A stretch of 64,000 bases of DNA from CBDCGJ01 sp965238305. Its GTDB lineage: Bacteria > Pseudomonadota > Alphaproteobacteria > GCA-2731375. This document shows positions 1 through 9,259 of the stretch, one piece after another. Under the pieces are notes generated by a model. It did not search any database. It saw nothing but the letters and a program-made list of their open reading frames with translations, and was not told the DNA's origin. Every line of letters starts with the position of its first letter. The first letter of the stretch is position 1. The stretch lies in the NCBI GenBank assembly GCA_965238305.1, contig CBDEHK010000001.1, forward strand, positions 2,108,001 to 2,172,000, given 5' to 3'. The translations under genes were made by a program, and so were the position numbers.

Positions 1-839
1 TTGGCTGCGGCTTCGACCACATCGCCGCGCTCACTCAAATTCAGTATTGCGCCTTCGTGGCGCGTGGATCCGAAGGCAAGCACGGCTTCATCTGCCTCAA
101 ATTGCGTCGCCTCCAACCGCAATCGTGTGGTAGGCGCATAATGTGAAGATAACTGTCCAGGCGAGCTGGGTTTCTTATCATTTGTAAAGCTTTTGTGTTC
201 AGTTAAACGCACGACGGCGTCAATCTGTTCCGCTGTCACGGCACCGGGCCGCAAGATCACCGGTCCATCGACGCCGAAACCAACGACGGTGCTTTCTAGG
301 CCCAGGCTACAGACGCCGCCATCCAATATTGCCGCGATATGGCCAGACAGGTCGGTTTCAACGTGACCGGGTTGCGTCGGGCTGATACGTCCAGAGCGAT
401 TGGCGCTGGGCGCGGCGACGGGAATTCTAGCCTCCCGCAACAAGGTCTGGGCGACGGGATGGTCGGGCACACGGACGGCCAGGGTATTGAGGCCGGCAGA
501 AGCCAGTTCCGAAACCGAACAATTATCAAGGCGGGGTAACACCATAGTCAGGGCCCCCGGCCAAAACATCTCCGCCAAATTTTTAGCTGCGTCGTTCGCA
601 TCAACATATTTCCAGGCCGAAATGGTGTCCGGCACATGCACAATCAAGGGGTTGAAATTTGGCCGGCCTTTGGTGGCGAAGATACTGGCGACAGCTTTGC
701 CATTGGTAGCATCGCCGCCTAAACCATAAACCGTTTCGGTCGGGAAGGCGACTAAATCACCGGCCCGCAGCAAATCCGCTGCGGCGCGAAAACCATAACT
801 GTCAGTTGGTAATAATTTTGTTTTGGACCCAGTGCTCAA
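1..839 (-). CDS. sua5: L-threonylcarbamoyladenylate synthase, Sua5/YrdC type (3' end cut off)
   Basis: The enzyme makes threonylcarbamoyl-AMP from threonine, bicarbonate and ATP, the first step of t6A37 tRNA modification. Translation of the minus strand gives the YrdC core (FPTETVYGLGGDAT near residue 33, KGRP, then APSANRSGRISPT), followed by the start of the C-terminal Sua5 domain with its SSHYAP motif. About 279 codons are present, against some 310-330 in full Sua5 proteins, so the C-terminus lies outside the window. The only plausible start is a TTG at 837-839 that overlaps the TGA of the MaoC-like gene upstream, because the frame is closed just before it. The overlap suggests translational coupling. 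The family is clear; the start is less certain. Confidence 0.9.
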   Translation of the reverse strand, partial: MSTGSKTKLLPTDSYGFRAAADLLRAGDLVAFPTETVYGLGGDATNGKAVASIFATKGRPNFNPLIVHVPDTISAWKYVDANDAAKNLAEMFWPGALTMVLPRLDNCSVSELASAGLNTLAVRVPDHPVAQTLLREARIPVAAPSANRSGRISPTQPGHVETDLSGHIAAILDGGVCSLGLESTVVGFGVDGPVILRPGAVTAEQIDAVVRLTEHKSFTNDKKPSSPGQLSSHYAPTTRLRLEATQFEADEAVLAFGSTRHEGAILNLSERGDVVEAAA

Positions 840-1615
840 ACTCGCTCAACCTCGTGCAGAGTGCCCATTGAGCAGACTTCGCCATCCTGATTGGTGACAG
901 CGAAATGACCGTGGCTGTCTTGGCGCAGCTCGATCCGATCGTCCCAGAAAATCGGCTGACGGAATTTCGCCTCCAAATCAAGCGCTCGGAATGGGCCTGC
1001 CATGGCGATCGCCGCCGTCATCCAGGTCAGCGACATGAGCCCCTGCGCAATCGGTGCACGAAGACCCAGCTTTGCTGTGGCTTCTGGCTCGAAATGGATC
1101 AGATAAGTGGGGAATTCGAAACTGTACCCGCCGACTTTTTCCGGTGTCAGATCGCAACGTAACACAGGCGTAAAATCATCAACTCGTTTGCCGGTTGCAC
1201 CGCCACCTTTGGCTTTCATGGCAACGGGATCGGGCACAAAGGACAGATTATCGCTGCTCATTGGGATATCGCCGTTGGGTCGCGTGAAGTCGTACCGTGT
1301 CGTCACCAAATGTCCTTTGGAGATCTGTTGATTGCTTAAATTTCGACCAATCAGGGTCAACGGTTCGTCGAAATGGATCGGCTCGCGCTGAATGATTCGT
1401 TGGCCTGCATGCAGGCCTTCCTGACCTTGCTTTTTCATATACCCTTTGGCCAAAATCGTGTCATTGGTCAAAATTGAGGGATCGACAAAATCGCCAAATA
1501 AGCCCGCCGGTATGTCGGCAGCGTCGTGATAGCGCTGCTGACGTTCGCGGGTCACAATTGTCGGCCACGGGGGTATTTCCGCATCCTCGGCCCGTTTTTG
1601 TGCCCGTTCCGACAT
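836..1615 (-). CDS. MaoC-like (FAS1-type) acyl dehydratase
   Basis: This 259-residue protein looks like a double hot-dog fold enoyl-CoA hydratase/dehydratase of the MaoC/FAS1-like group. The N-terminal half contains the FVDPSILTND and GLHAGQRI stretches. The C-terminal half has HFEPEATAKLGLRAPIAQG, resembling the hydratase segment around the catalytic Asp/His, although the usual D-x-N-x-x-H is not obvious. The likely role is hydration of a 2-enoyl-CoA in fatty-acid or branched-acid breakdown. It is divergent from the acyl-CoA dehydrogenase at 1769, so the pair may be regulated together. Its stop overlaps the sua5 start. The substrate cannot be read from the sequence. Confidence 0.75.
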   Translation of the reverse strand: MSERAQKRAEDAEIPPWPTIVTRERQQRYHDAADIPAGLFGDFVDPSILTNDTILAKGYMKKQGQEGLHAGQRIIQREPIHFDEPLTLIGRNLSNQQISKGHLVTTRYDFTRPNGDIPMSSDNLSFVPDPVAMKAKGGGATGKRVDDFTPVLRCDLTPEKVGGYSFEFPTYLIHFEPEATAKLGLRAPIAQGLMSLTWMTAAIAMAGPFRALDLEAKFRQPIFWDDRIELRQDSHGHFAVTNQDGEVCSMGTLHEVERV

Positions 1616-1768
1616 ATCACTATTCCCAAATACCTAACAACCATCAACGACAGCCATTCTTCGCATAGTTGCCGGCTTGTCAGCAACCGGCAAACAGTCG
1701 TACATCTGGAGAAACGCAAACGTGAGCGATTGTCATATCGCCTGTGACTTATTGGATGGGAAGAAACG

Positions 1769-3571
1769 ATGAGCGAATTCAGAGCGCCAATTAAGGATAT
1801 GACCTTCACCATGAACCATATTTGCGATTTGCCGGCGTTGGCGGGTTTTGAAGGGATGGAAAATGCCGATCCGGAAATGATCGCGCAGGCCCTTGAAGAA
1901 GCCGGAAAATTGGCCGCAGAGGTGCTGGCACCGATCAATCAATCAGGCGATCAACAGGGCGCCGTGCTGGAAAACGGCGTCGTCCGCACCCCAGATGGTT
2001 TCAAAGAGGCTTATGCTGCATATCAAGAAGGCGGCTGGAATAGCGTGCCATTCGATCCGGACCATGGTGGCATGGGTCTGCCAATGCTGATGGGGGTTGC
2101 CTGTAATGAATTGTGGAATGCGGCTAACATGGGGTTTTCGCTTTGCCCGCTGCTGACGGTGGGCGCGGTCGAAGCAATTGGAGCCCATGGTAGTGCTGAG
2201 CAGAAAGAAAAATACCTGCCGAACCTGGTGTCCGGCGAATGGACTGGAACAATGAACCTGACCGAGCCGCAGGCCGGCTCCGACGTGGGTGCCTTGCGTT
2301 CGAAGGCCGAACCGGCAGCGGACGGCAGCTGGCGTATCACCGGGCAGAAGATCTTTATCACTTACGGTGAGCATGACTATACCGATAACATCATTCATTT
2401 AGTGCTGGCGCGCACCCCTGATAGTCCGGCCGGGACGCGCGGCATCTCGCTCTTCATTGTACCGAAGTTCTTGGTCAATGACGACGGCAGTTTAGGGGAA
2501 CGCAACGATCTACGCGCGGTCTCCCTGGAACATAAATGCGGCATCCATTCGAGCCCAACCGCGATCATGAGCTTTGGCGATGATGGGGGCGCGATCGGTT
2601 ATATGCTGGGGGAAGAAAATAAGGGTATGCGTTCAATGTTCACGATGATGAATAGCGCCCGCCTAAATGTTGGTATCCAGGGGGTGGGTGTGGCTGAACG
2701 CGCCTATCAACAAGCCGCCGCCTTCGCCAATGAACGTCGCCAAGGGGTAGCTCTGCTGCCGCCGAAAGAGCCGGGCTCGTCGCCGATTGTCGATCATGCT
2801 GATGTCCGTCGCATGCTGATGACCATGCGGGCGCATACGCAAGCGGTGCGGGCAATCTGTTACACAACCGCGGAAGCGATTGATCTATCGCGCCATCATT
2901 CGGATCCGGACAAGCGCGCCTGGTATGAAGGGGTGCAGCAATTATTAACCCCGGTGGCCAAAAGCTGGAGCACTGACGTGGCCTGCGAAATCGCCTCCAT
3001 CGGCATGCAGGTTCATGGCGGTATGGGTTTTATTGAAGAAACCGGCGCCGCACAGCATTACCGTGATGTTCGCATCGCGCCGATCTACGAAGGCACCAAC
3101 GGTATTCAGGCAATGGACCTGGTGATGCGAAAACTGCCCTTGATGGGGGGCGACATTGTGGCCGGATACATTGCTGAAATGCGCTCTTGCGATGCAGCTT
3201 TGGCAGCGGCGGGCGAGACTTTTGTGGGAACCCGAGGACAGCTCACCAAAGCGATAGATGCTGTTGCGTCCGTGACCCAATTGATGTTGCGGCGACTAGG
3301 TGAAGAGCCGAATGCCGCTGCCGCAGGTTGCTCTCCGTATTTGCGCATGTTTGGCCTGACCCTCGGCGGATATTTATTGGCCAAAGGGGCGCTGGCGGCG
3401 CAGACAATGCTGGGTGAGGGCAGTGAAGACGAGACCTTCCTGGCAGGCCGCATCGCCACCGCGCGTTTCTATGGCGAACAGATTCTGCCGCAAGTGCCTG
3501 GTTTGGAAGCCGCCGCCACAGCCAGCGCCGATCTCCTTTACGCCATCGACGCCGAAGCGCTCATGGCGTAA
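1769..3571 (+). CDS. Acyl-CoA dehydrogenase, long (about 600-residue, DmdC-like) type
   Basis: This is an FAD enzyme oxidising an acyl-CoA to the 2-enoyl-CoA. The 600 residues fit the long subfamily that has an extra N-terminal segment (EFRAPIKDMTF) and a C-terminal four-helix extension; this group includes 3-methylmercaptopropionyl-CoA dehydrogenase DmdC. Recognisable motifs are MNLTEPQAGSDVG (FAD/substrate), IFITYGEH, QVHGGMGFIEETGAAQHYRD, and IYEGTNGIQAMD, which carries the catalytic Glu. The ATG at 1769 is preceded by a purine-rich GGGAAGAAA and matches the usual family N-terminus. A MaoC hydratase lies divergently upstream, and an MBL hydrolase and an oxidoreductase follow. DmdC function is not proven; general fatty-acyl substrates are equally possible. 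Confidence 0.88.
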   Translation: MSEFRAPIKDMTFTMNHICDLPALAGFEGMENADPEMIAQALEEAGKLAAEVLAPINQSGDQQGAVLENGVVRTPDGFKEAYAAYQEGGWNSVPFDPDHGGMGLPMLMGVACNELWNAANMGFSLCPLLTVGAVEAIGAHGSAEQKEKYLPNLVSGEWTGTMNLTEPQAGSDVGALRSKAEPAADGSWRITGQKIFITYGEHDYTDNIIHLVLARTPDSPAGTRGISLFIVPKFLVNDDGSLGERNDLRAVSLEHKCGIHSSPTAIMSFGDDGGAIGYMLGEENKGMRSMFTMMNSARLNVGIQGVGVAERAYQQAAAFANERRQGVALLPPKEPGSSPIVDHADVRRMLMTMRAHTQAVRAICYTTAEAIDLSRHHSDPDKRAWYEGVQQLLTPVAKSWSTDVACEIASIGMQVHGGMGFIEETGAAQHYRDVRIAPIYEGTNGIQAMDLVMRKLPLMGGDIVAGYIAEMRSCDAALAAAGETFVGTRGQLTKAIDAVASVTQLMLRRLGEEPNAAAAGCSPYLRMFGLTLGGYLLAKGALAAQTMLGEGSEDETFLAGRIATARFYGEQILPQVPGLEAAATASADLLYAIDAEALMA

Positions 3572-3577
3572 ATGACG

Positions 3578-3599
3578 TTGACGTTTACGTAAACGTCAA
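3578..3599. promoter_or_regulatory. Perfect 22-bp palindrome, candidate operator
   Basis: The half-site TTGACGTTTAC is followed directly by its exact reverse complement. It starts six bases after the acyl-CoA dehydrogenase stop and lies about 105 bases before the MBL-hydrolase start. The nested ACGT pattern resembles, from memory, sites assigned to MerR-family LiuR-type regulators of branched-chain and acyl-CoA catabolism. A second short hairpin (CTGTCT/AGACAG, 3622-3643) follows, without a T-run. A regulatory role is inferred from symmetry and position. No regulator gene is adjacent. Confidence 0.6.
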
Positions 3600-3704
3600 T
3601 ATAATTGTCAGTATTGATTGGCTGTCTGAATGGGACTAGACAGGTGTCAATGGCTTTCCCGCATTTGGCCCCATATTCCACTTATTTAGAACGGACCCCC
3701 TTGG

Positions 3705-4778
3705 ATGACAGATTCCGCCAACCGATCAGCAAAAAAACTAGATCACCCCTTTGATCGCGTGCCCGAAGCGGAGGAATTATTTGAAGTGGGAACGGGGGTA
3801 TTTTGGGTGCGAATGCCGCTCGATTTGACCGGTCTCGATCATATCAATCTTTGGCTTCTGGCAGATGGTGAGGGTTGGACCCTGGTTGATACCGGGATGA
3901 ACAGTGACACCATCCGTGAGCATTGGGACAATATATTTGCCGACAAATTGGGCGGTAAACCGATCACACGGGTTATCTGTACGCATTTTCATCCCGATCA
4001 CATGGGACTTGCCGGATGGGTGACAGAAAAATTTGGCTGTCAATTATGGATGAGCCGAGGCGAATGGACGTTCGGTCGTATGGTCGCCGGCAATTCGGTC
4101 GATAGCTCGCCTGAATATGTTGTCGATTACTACCGCGCCATCGGTCTGAAAGAAGATGCGTTGGATCGTATCCGTAGTCGCGGCACCCATTCTTTCCGCA
4201 CCATGGTCTGGCCGATCCCGCAGCAATTCCACCGCATCAAGCATGACGACAATATCAAAGTCGGTGACCATACCTGGCGCATTGTCAAAGGCACAGGCCA
4301 TTCACCGGAACATTCCTGTCTGGTTTGCGATGACTTAAAATTGATGATATCCGGCGATCAGGTTTTACCGCGGATCACCCCGCATATCGGTGTTTACCCG
4401 GACGAACCAGAGGGCAATCCGCTACAGGATTATATTGACAGTTTGCACGAATTACAGGCGCTGTCAGACGATCTGCTCGTGCTACCGTCGCATGGCGATC
4501 CGTTCCGAGGCTTGCATAAACGGCTTGCTTATCTGATTGATCATCATAATGAACGCTTGGATGCGTTGGAAGAATTCGTCGTTGAACCCACACGCATTTT
4601 GTCGACCTTGAAGGTGTTGTTCCACCGCCGTCTTGGTGATTATGAGGCCCTTTTGGGGTTGGCGGAGGCGTTGGCGCATCTCAATTGTTTGATCGCGCAG
4701 GGTCGGGTGGCGAGGACTACAGACGATAAGGGCGTCTGGATATTTACCCGACCATCAGCCGACGCGGCGGCGGCCTAG
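3705..4778 (+). CDS. MBL-fold metallo-hydrolase
   Basis: This 357-residue metallo-beta-lactamase-fold hydrolase has the zinc-binding motif THFHPDHMG (H-x-H-x-D-H) near residue 93, a further metal-ligand segment GTGHSPEHSCLV, and an ISGDQVLP aspartate block. There is no signal peptide, so it is probably cytosolic. The group covers hydroxyacylglutathione hydrolase-like thioesterases, lactonases and unassigned hydrolases. The C-terminal 80 residues look like the helical extension seen in the longer members. The next gene starts four bases after its stop, giving a two-gene operon downstream of the palindrome at 3578. The position beside acyl-CoA genes suggests a thioester or lactone substrate, which is inference. 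Confidence 0.82.
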   Translation: MTDSANRSAKKLDHPFDRVPEAEELFEVGTGVFWVRMPLDLTGLDHINLWLLADGEGWTLVDTGMNSDTIREHWDNIFADKLGGKPITRVICTHFHPDHMGLAGWVTEKFGCQLWMSRGEWTFGRMVAGNSVDSSPEYVVDYYRAIGLKEDALDRIRSRGTHSFRTMVWPIPQQFHRIKHDDNIKVGDHTWRIVKGTGHSPEHSCLVCDDLKLMISGDQVLPRITPHIGVYPDEPEGNPLQDYIDSLHELQALSDDLLVLPSHGDPFRGLHKRLAYLIDHHNERLDALEEFVVEPTRILSTLKVLFHRRLGDYEALLGLAEALAHLNCLIAQGRVARTTDDKGVWIFTRPSADAAAA

Positions 4779-4782
4779 CATC

Positions 4783-5670
4783 ATGACCAAACCGCGCGTC
4801 GTTGCAATTCTAAGTCCAGGCGACATGGGCAGCGGTGTGGGACGGGCGTTGAGCGAACATGGCTTTCAGGTGATAACAGCCTTGGCGGGGCGTAGTGATC
4901 GATCCAAAACTTTAGCGGAAAGAGCCGGCATCAGGGATGTTGGCGGCTTCGACGAGGTCGTTCGGGAGGCCGATCTTGTGCTTTCGATCCTGCCACCGGC
5001 TTCGGCGCTGGCGCAGGCGGAGGCCGTAGGCGCGGCGATGGACCGGACCGGGTCGATACCGGATTATGTCGATTGCAATGCGATTTCGCCAGCCACGGCA
5101 GTCGCGGTTGGCAACCCAATCGGCGCCGTGGGTGCCAATTATATCGACGGCGGCATTATCGGGATGGCACCGGGCAAAGGACCGGCCACCCGGTTTTATG
5201 TCAGCGGCGCGGACTTAGGTGCGATCGAAGCGCTTGATGGCGCCGGCATTATCGTGAAATCGGTCGGCACGGAAATCGGTCGCGCTTCGGGACTGAAGAT
5301 GTGCTACGCCGGCCTAACCAAAGGACAATTTACTTTGTTCACAGCGGTTTTGGTGGCTGCCGAATCGCTTGGTCTGACCGAGGCTTTGCGGGAAGAATTC
5401 GAAGGCAGCCAAAAAGAAGTTTATAGCCGAATGCAAGGCTTGGTGCCACGCTTGCCGGCGGACGCGGGTCGGTGGATTGGAGAAATGGAAGAAATCGCCC
5501 AGACTTTTGCGGATGCAGGGGTCACTTCGCACTTTCATGAGGGCGCAGCGGAAATCTTCAAGCTGCTCGACAAAACCCCTTTTGCGGCGGAAACCCGCGA
5601 AACGCTCGACACCAATCGAACATTGGAAGATGCAGTTAAAGTCTATACCGAATATTTGAATAAGGACTAG
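4783..5670 (+). CDS. NAD(P)-dependent oxidoreductase with DUF1932 C-terminal domain
   Basis: This 295-residue protein is of the beta-hydroxyacid dehydrogenase/6-phosphogluconate dehydrogenase superfamily. The N-terminal Rossmann domain starts VVAILSPGDMGSGVGRAL, a variant of the GxGxxG loop. YIDGGIIGMAP and the LKMCYAGLTKGQ helix, with the family's catalytic-type Lys, follow. The all-helical C-terminus resembles DUF1932. It probably oxidises a small hydroxyacid or reduces a related carbonyl, substrate unknown. It is co-transcribed with the MBL hydrolase. Its TAG stop overlaps the stop of the convergent SMP-30-like gene: both are read from the same CTAG at 5667-5670. Confidence 0.82.
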   Translation: MTKPRVVAILSPGDMGSGVGRALSEHGFQVITALAGRSDRSKTLAERAGIRDVGGFDEVVREADLVLSILPPASALAQAEAVGAAMDRTGSIPDYVDCNAISPATAVAVGNPIGAVGANYIDGGIIGMAPGKGPATRFYVSGADLGAIEALDGAGIIVKSVGTEIGRASGLKMCYAGLTKGQFTLFTAVLVAAESLGLTEALREEFEGSQKEVYSRMQGLVPRLPADAGRWIGEMEEIAQTFADAGVTSHFHEGAAEIFKLLDKTPFAAETRETLDTNRTLEDAVKVYTEYLNKD

Positions 5671-6763
5671 AGCCCCGCGTCCTTCTTCTCCAGGCGACCC
5701 AATGTACGCATTGCGACGCTGCCGAGATAGAGATATTTGTCGGTTTCCAATACGGACGTAATTGAGGCATATCGTGCCCTCGGGTCCTGTAAGTTAGCGA
5801 CCACTTCGCCGGCATCATTGATTGCAATTGCATGGCTAAATGGTATGGCCTCTGGGCGAAGTTCTTTCGGCAAGCGCTGCACCATTTTTCGAATTCTAGG
5901 CCAATTCGACAGGCCGTCCAGAATGGCGTTACGCGGCGCCACCAAAGCGATCCAATAACGGCCTTTCTGGCCGCTGGTAATGTTGTCCGGGAAAGCCGGT
6001 AATTGGTCAATCAGGACTTCTACATTTCCCTTGTTTGCCCCTCCAGCCAATAACGCAAGACCCGATAGCTGCCGGTTTCAGTTAGCAGCAGCGACTTGCC
6101 GTCATGGCTGAGGGTCAAGCCATTGGGGAAATTCAGATCGGTGATCAACTCATCGGTATCTTCAGTCAGGGTATCATAGACCAGCAGACGCCCACTGCCA
6201 CCATGTTCCATCAGATCCAGCAATGCGGCATTGCGCACGCCACCATATCGTTGTGGGCTGAATTTTCGCGATGCGTCGGTGAAGTAGATTTTCCCATCAC
6301 TGGTCAGTACAAGGTCGTCGGCAAATCCAATTGGCCGGCCAATCACTTGATTTGTCAGGACTTCCACCGAGCCATTTGGTTCAATGGCGATCAGACCACG
6401 AATACCGTCAGCGACAATTAGGTTTCCGTCTCGATCGAAATCCATTGCCAAAGGCCGACCCTTGGTGTCCCCGTAAACTTCTGGATTGTTACCGTTCCGA
6501 TCCAGCCGTAGGATCAAGCCGTTATCCACGCCGGTATAAATTCGGCCTTGGTCGTCGAATGTGACCGCTTCTGGGCCCAAATGATTTTTAACATTCAATT
6601 GAACGATTTTCGCCAATCGGTCATTGGGTGCGAAATCACCGGTAAAGCCCGCGTTTGGCGGTGCTTCCCAGGCAATCGGAATTATCGAGACCGGCCAGAT
6701 CGCAAAATAGAAAATACCGGTAAAAATGGCGACATAGATGACTGTCGAAAACAAATGACGCAT
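5667..6763 (-). pseudogene. SMP-30/strictosidine synthase-like beta-propeller protein, frameshifted
   Basis: Two adjoining reading frames together make one protein of about 365 residues. The upstream part (6763 to about 6038) has an N-terminal membrane anchor (residues about 5-28), then propeller blades with GPEAVTFDDQGRIYTG, DGNLIVADGIRGL and LNFPNGLTLSHDG, and ends RVLRYWLEG. The downstream part continues ANKGNVEVLIDQLPAFPDNI to the normal family C-terminus. The break falls in a run of four G (minus strand; C4 at 6038-6041), and one extra G would restore the frame. This is either a true inactivating deletion or a homopolymer sequencing error. The intact protein would be a periplasm-facing lactonase or ester hydrolase. 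Both halves look well conserved, so inactivation, if real, is recent. Confidence 0.8.
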
Positions 6764-6862
6764 AAAATCTCCATACCATTAACAAGCTATTCTTCCCATA
6801 TTTTTTACCCCTTCGCCAGCGGATGATTGACAATCGAAGCGATTGCAACTTTAGCTAAGGTT

Positions 6863-7732
6863 ATGAGCGGGAATAATTCAGGATCATCGGGACCAAACGC
6901 GCTGGTATTGATGTTGCTGGCGATGGCAACCATTCCAATGGCCGATGCGATAGCTAAGCATTTGACGGAATTTTATCCGCTGATCCAAATTGCTTGGCTG
7001 CGCTTCGCGGTCCATGCCGCTTGTTTAATGCCGCTGGTGATAATACGCCACGGGGTGAGAGCATTGTGGCCCGATCAGTTGAGATTGCAGGTTCTGCGGG
7101 GCGCTTTCTTGTTCGCCGACGTGATATTGTTTTTAGGTGCTTTGGCGGTGTTGCCATTGGCTGATACTTTGGCGCTCTTTTTCATATCTCCGTTGGTTGT
7201 GACGGTTCTTTCGGTACCGATATTGGGTGAACATGTTGGCATCCGGCGGTGGATTGCAGCATTTGTAGGCTTTGTTGGTGCGTTGATTATCATTCGCCCC
7301 GGCTTGGGTGTGTTTGACTGGGCAAGCATCATGGCGATTGGTTCCGGAATTGCCTACGCGCTTTATATGATTTTCACCAAAAAACTAGCGGGGGTGGCGC
7401 CGTCGCTGGTGACGTTAGCCCATACCGCGATTTTTAGTGCCGCCGCTTTGGCTGTTGTGATGCCTTTTGTCTGGGTTGAGCTTAATACGGTGGACGCGGC
7501 CTGGATGCTGGCCATGGGTTTGCTCGCCGCGTTGAGTCATTATTTCCTTTTGCTGGCATTTGAACAGGGGTCGGCCTCGTTTCTTGCCCCATTCACTTAC
7601 ACAGAGATGATTGTCGCGGTCATAATCGGTTATGTGGTTTTCGCTGATTTTCCCGATCTCTGGACTTGGATCGGCATGGCGATCATCGCCGCCAGCGGCA
7701 TATATATCAGCCGCCGCGAAGCGCGGATCTAA
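6863..7732 (+). CDS. EamA/DMT-family permease
   Basis: This integral membrane transporter of the drug/metabolite superfamily has about ten hydrophobic helices in two EamA repeats. The second repeat begins near WASIMAIGSGIAYALYMIF, and the first ends at FVGFVGALIIIRPG, a typical EamA signature. I prefer the ATG at 6863, giving about 289 residues, because the protein then begins just before the first helix. An in-frame TTG at 6827 would add twelve residues, and neither start has a strong ribosome site. The 3' end overlaps the convergent CoA-ligase gene by 26 bases. The exported or imported substrate is unknown. Confidence 0.85.
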   Translation: MSGNNSGSSGPNALVLMLLAMATIPMADAIAKHLTEFYPLIQIAWLRFAVHAACLMPLVIIRHGVRALWPDQLRLQVLRGAFLFADVILFLGALAVLPLADTLALFFISPLVVTVLSVPILGEHVGIRRWIAAFVGFVGALIIIRPGLGVFDWASIMAIGSGIAYALYMIFTKKLAGVAPSLVTLAHTAIFSAAALAVVMPFVWVELNTVDAAWMLAMGLLAALSHYFLLLAFEQGSASFLAPFTYTEMIVAVIIGYVVFADFPDLWTWIGMAIIAASGIYISRREARI

Positions 7733-9233
7733 GCTGCTCTTTCAGCTCGAATTTTTGCACTTTGCCGAGTGCGGTACGGGGCAGAGCGTCGAAAAAATAG
7801 ACTTTCTTCGGATGTTTATAGCGCGCCAGGCGATCGTCGAACAATGCAAGGATTGTTTCCGCCGATATCTCGCGATCTGGTTTGCGGACAACACAGGCGA
7901 CAGGAATTTCGACCCAGCGCGGATGTGTTTCGCCGACCACGGCCCATTCGGCCAAGTCGTCGCACGCGGCCAGAATATTTTCCAGTTCCGCCGGATAGAT
8001 ATTTTCCCCACCGCAGATCACCACATCTTTTTTGCGGTCATCGACGTAAAAAAAACCATCTTTGTCCTGATGCCCGATATCGCCGGTATGAAACCACTCA
8101 TCGGTAAAGGCCGCCACGGTGGTCTCCGGGTCTTGCCAATATTCGCGTAGGATATTTGGTCCACGCAACAGAATTTCCCCCTTTTCGTCGATCGCAACGT
8201 CCTGCCCATCGTCACGCACAATCTTCGCTTCGCAATGGGCCGCGGCTTTGCCGCAGGAACCGGTTTGATGCTGACTATCTTCCACGCCCAGGCAAATCGC
8301 CACCGGCGCACTTTCGGTCAAGCCATATATCTGCGTCACCGGGATATGGCGCTCCTGCCAGGGCCGGATTAACGCTTCCGGCACAGTTGAAGAGCCGGTC
8401 CCCAATAATTTTAGGCTCGACATGTCCGTCGTCAACCAATCGGAGTGCGAGGTGACTGCCTGCATGGCCGCAGGAACCAGCAAGGTCATGGTCGGCTGTT
8501 CCTGCTGCACGCTGCTCAGAAATGCCTCCGGCGTAAATCGATCATGCAAGGTCACGGTGGCACCGGCATAGAGCGCTGGTGTGGTTTGAATATTCATGCC
8601 GCCAACATGAAACATCGGCAACGTCGTCAGAATATGATCATCGCTGCGCATGTCATGGGCGGCGAGGGAGTTCAGCGCGTTATAGAACAGCGCGTTTTGG
8701 GTCAGCACGCTGCCTTTCGGCTTGCCGGTGGTGCCGGAGGTATAGACGATCATCACCGCATCATCGATTTTGCCGTTTGCCGTTACTCTGTCGCTTTCGC
8801 CCAACAATTCGACGTAAGACAACCACTGTGCTGGAGCCTCGCCGTAGGCAATCAGTTTTGTCTCTTTTGGTAATTGATCCGCAACTTGATCGATATGGGC
8901 AACAAAGTCGGTACCAACCAGCAACGCTGTTGGTGAGCAATTATCCAAAATCCAGGCATGTTCACCTGGCGCTAGCCGCCAGTTCAACGGCACCAGCATG
9001 GCGCCCAGTCGAGCGCAGGCGAATAACAGTGTGATCAAATCGGCGCTGTTATGGCCTAAATGCGCGACCCGATCACCAGCCTTGATGCTAAGGCGATTTT
9101 GTAACATGCCGGCCAGCACATCTATCCGATTGTCAAATCCGGCATAACTAATGTCTTCGCCAGAGAAGCGAATGGCGATCTTGTTCGGGCTCCAGTTCGC
9201 CCGATGGCTGATCCATCTGGAAATGTCTGTCAT
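7707..9233 (-). CDS. AMP-forming acyl-CoA synthetase/ligase
   Basis: This 508-residue ANL-superfamily enzyme activates a carboxylic acid with ATP and then transfers it to CoA. The P-loop-like motif VYTSGTTGKPKG lies near residue 165, YGLTES near 305, the core TGDIGHQDKDGFFY and DDRKKDVVICGGENIYP near 395-415, and the catalytic lysine in RTALGKVQK near the C-terminus. It is the last gene of the minus-strand operon with the dehydrogenase, hydrolase and NicX-like genes, 26 bases after the dehydrogenase stop. It may activate the organic acid released by ring cleavage, or the operon's starting substrate. Specificity (fatty, aromatic or heterocyclic acid) cannot be read. Confidence 0.88.
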   Translation of the reverse strand: MTDISRWISHRANWSPNKIAIRFSGEDISYAGFDNRIDVLAGMLQNRLSIKAGDRVAHLGHNSADLITLLFACARLGAMLVPLNWRLAPGEHAWILDNCSPTALLVGTDFVAHIDQVADQLPKETKLIAYGEAPAQWLSYVELLGESDRVTANGKIDDAVMIVYTSGTTGKPKGSVLTQNALFYNALNSLAAHDMRSDDHILTTLPMFHVGGMNIQTTPALYAGATVTLHDRFTPEAFLSSVQQEQPTMTLLVPAAMQAVTSHSDWLTTDMSSLKLLGTGSSTVPEALIRPWQERHIPVTQIYGLTESAPVAICLGVEDSQHQTGSCGKAAAHCEAKIVRDDGQDVAIDEKGEILLRGPNILREYWQDPETTVAAFTDEWFHTGDIGHQDKDGFFYVDDRKKDVVICGGENIYPAELENILAACDDLAEWAVVGETHPRWVEIPVACVVRKPDREISAETILALFDDRLARYKHPKKVYFFDALPRTALGKVQKFELKEQLRSALRGG

Positions 9234-9259
9234 GACTCCAATTCCCTGACGCTGAAACT

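Noticed and set aside
5667..6763. Two separate genes instead of one frameshifted SMP-30-like gene
   Set aside because: The two frames join seamlessly at a homopolymer and together match one propeller protein; neither half is a sensible protein alone.
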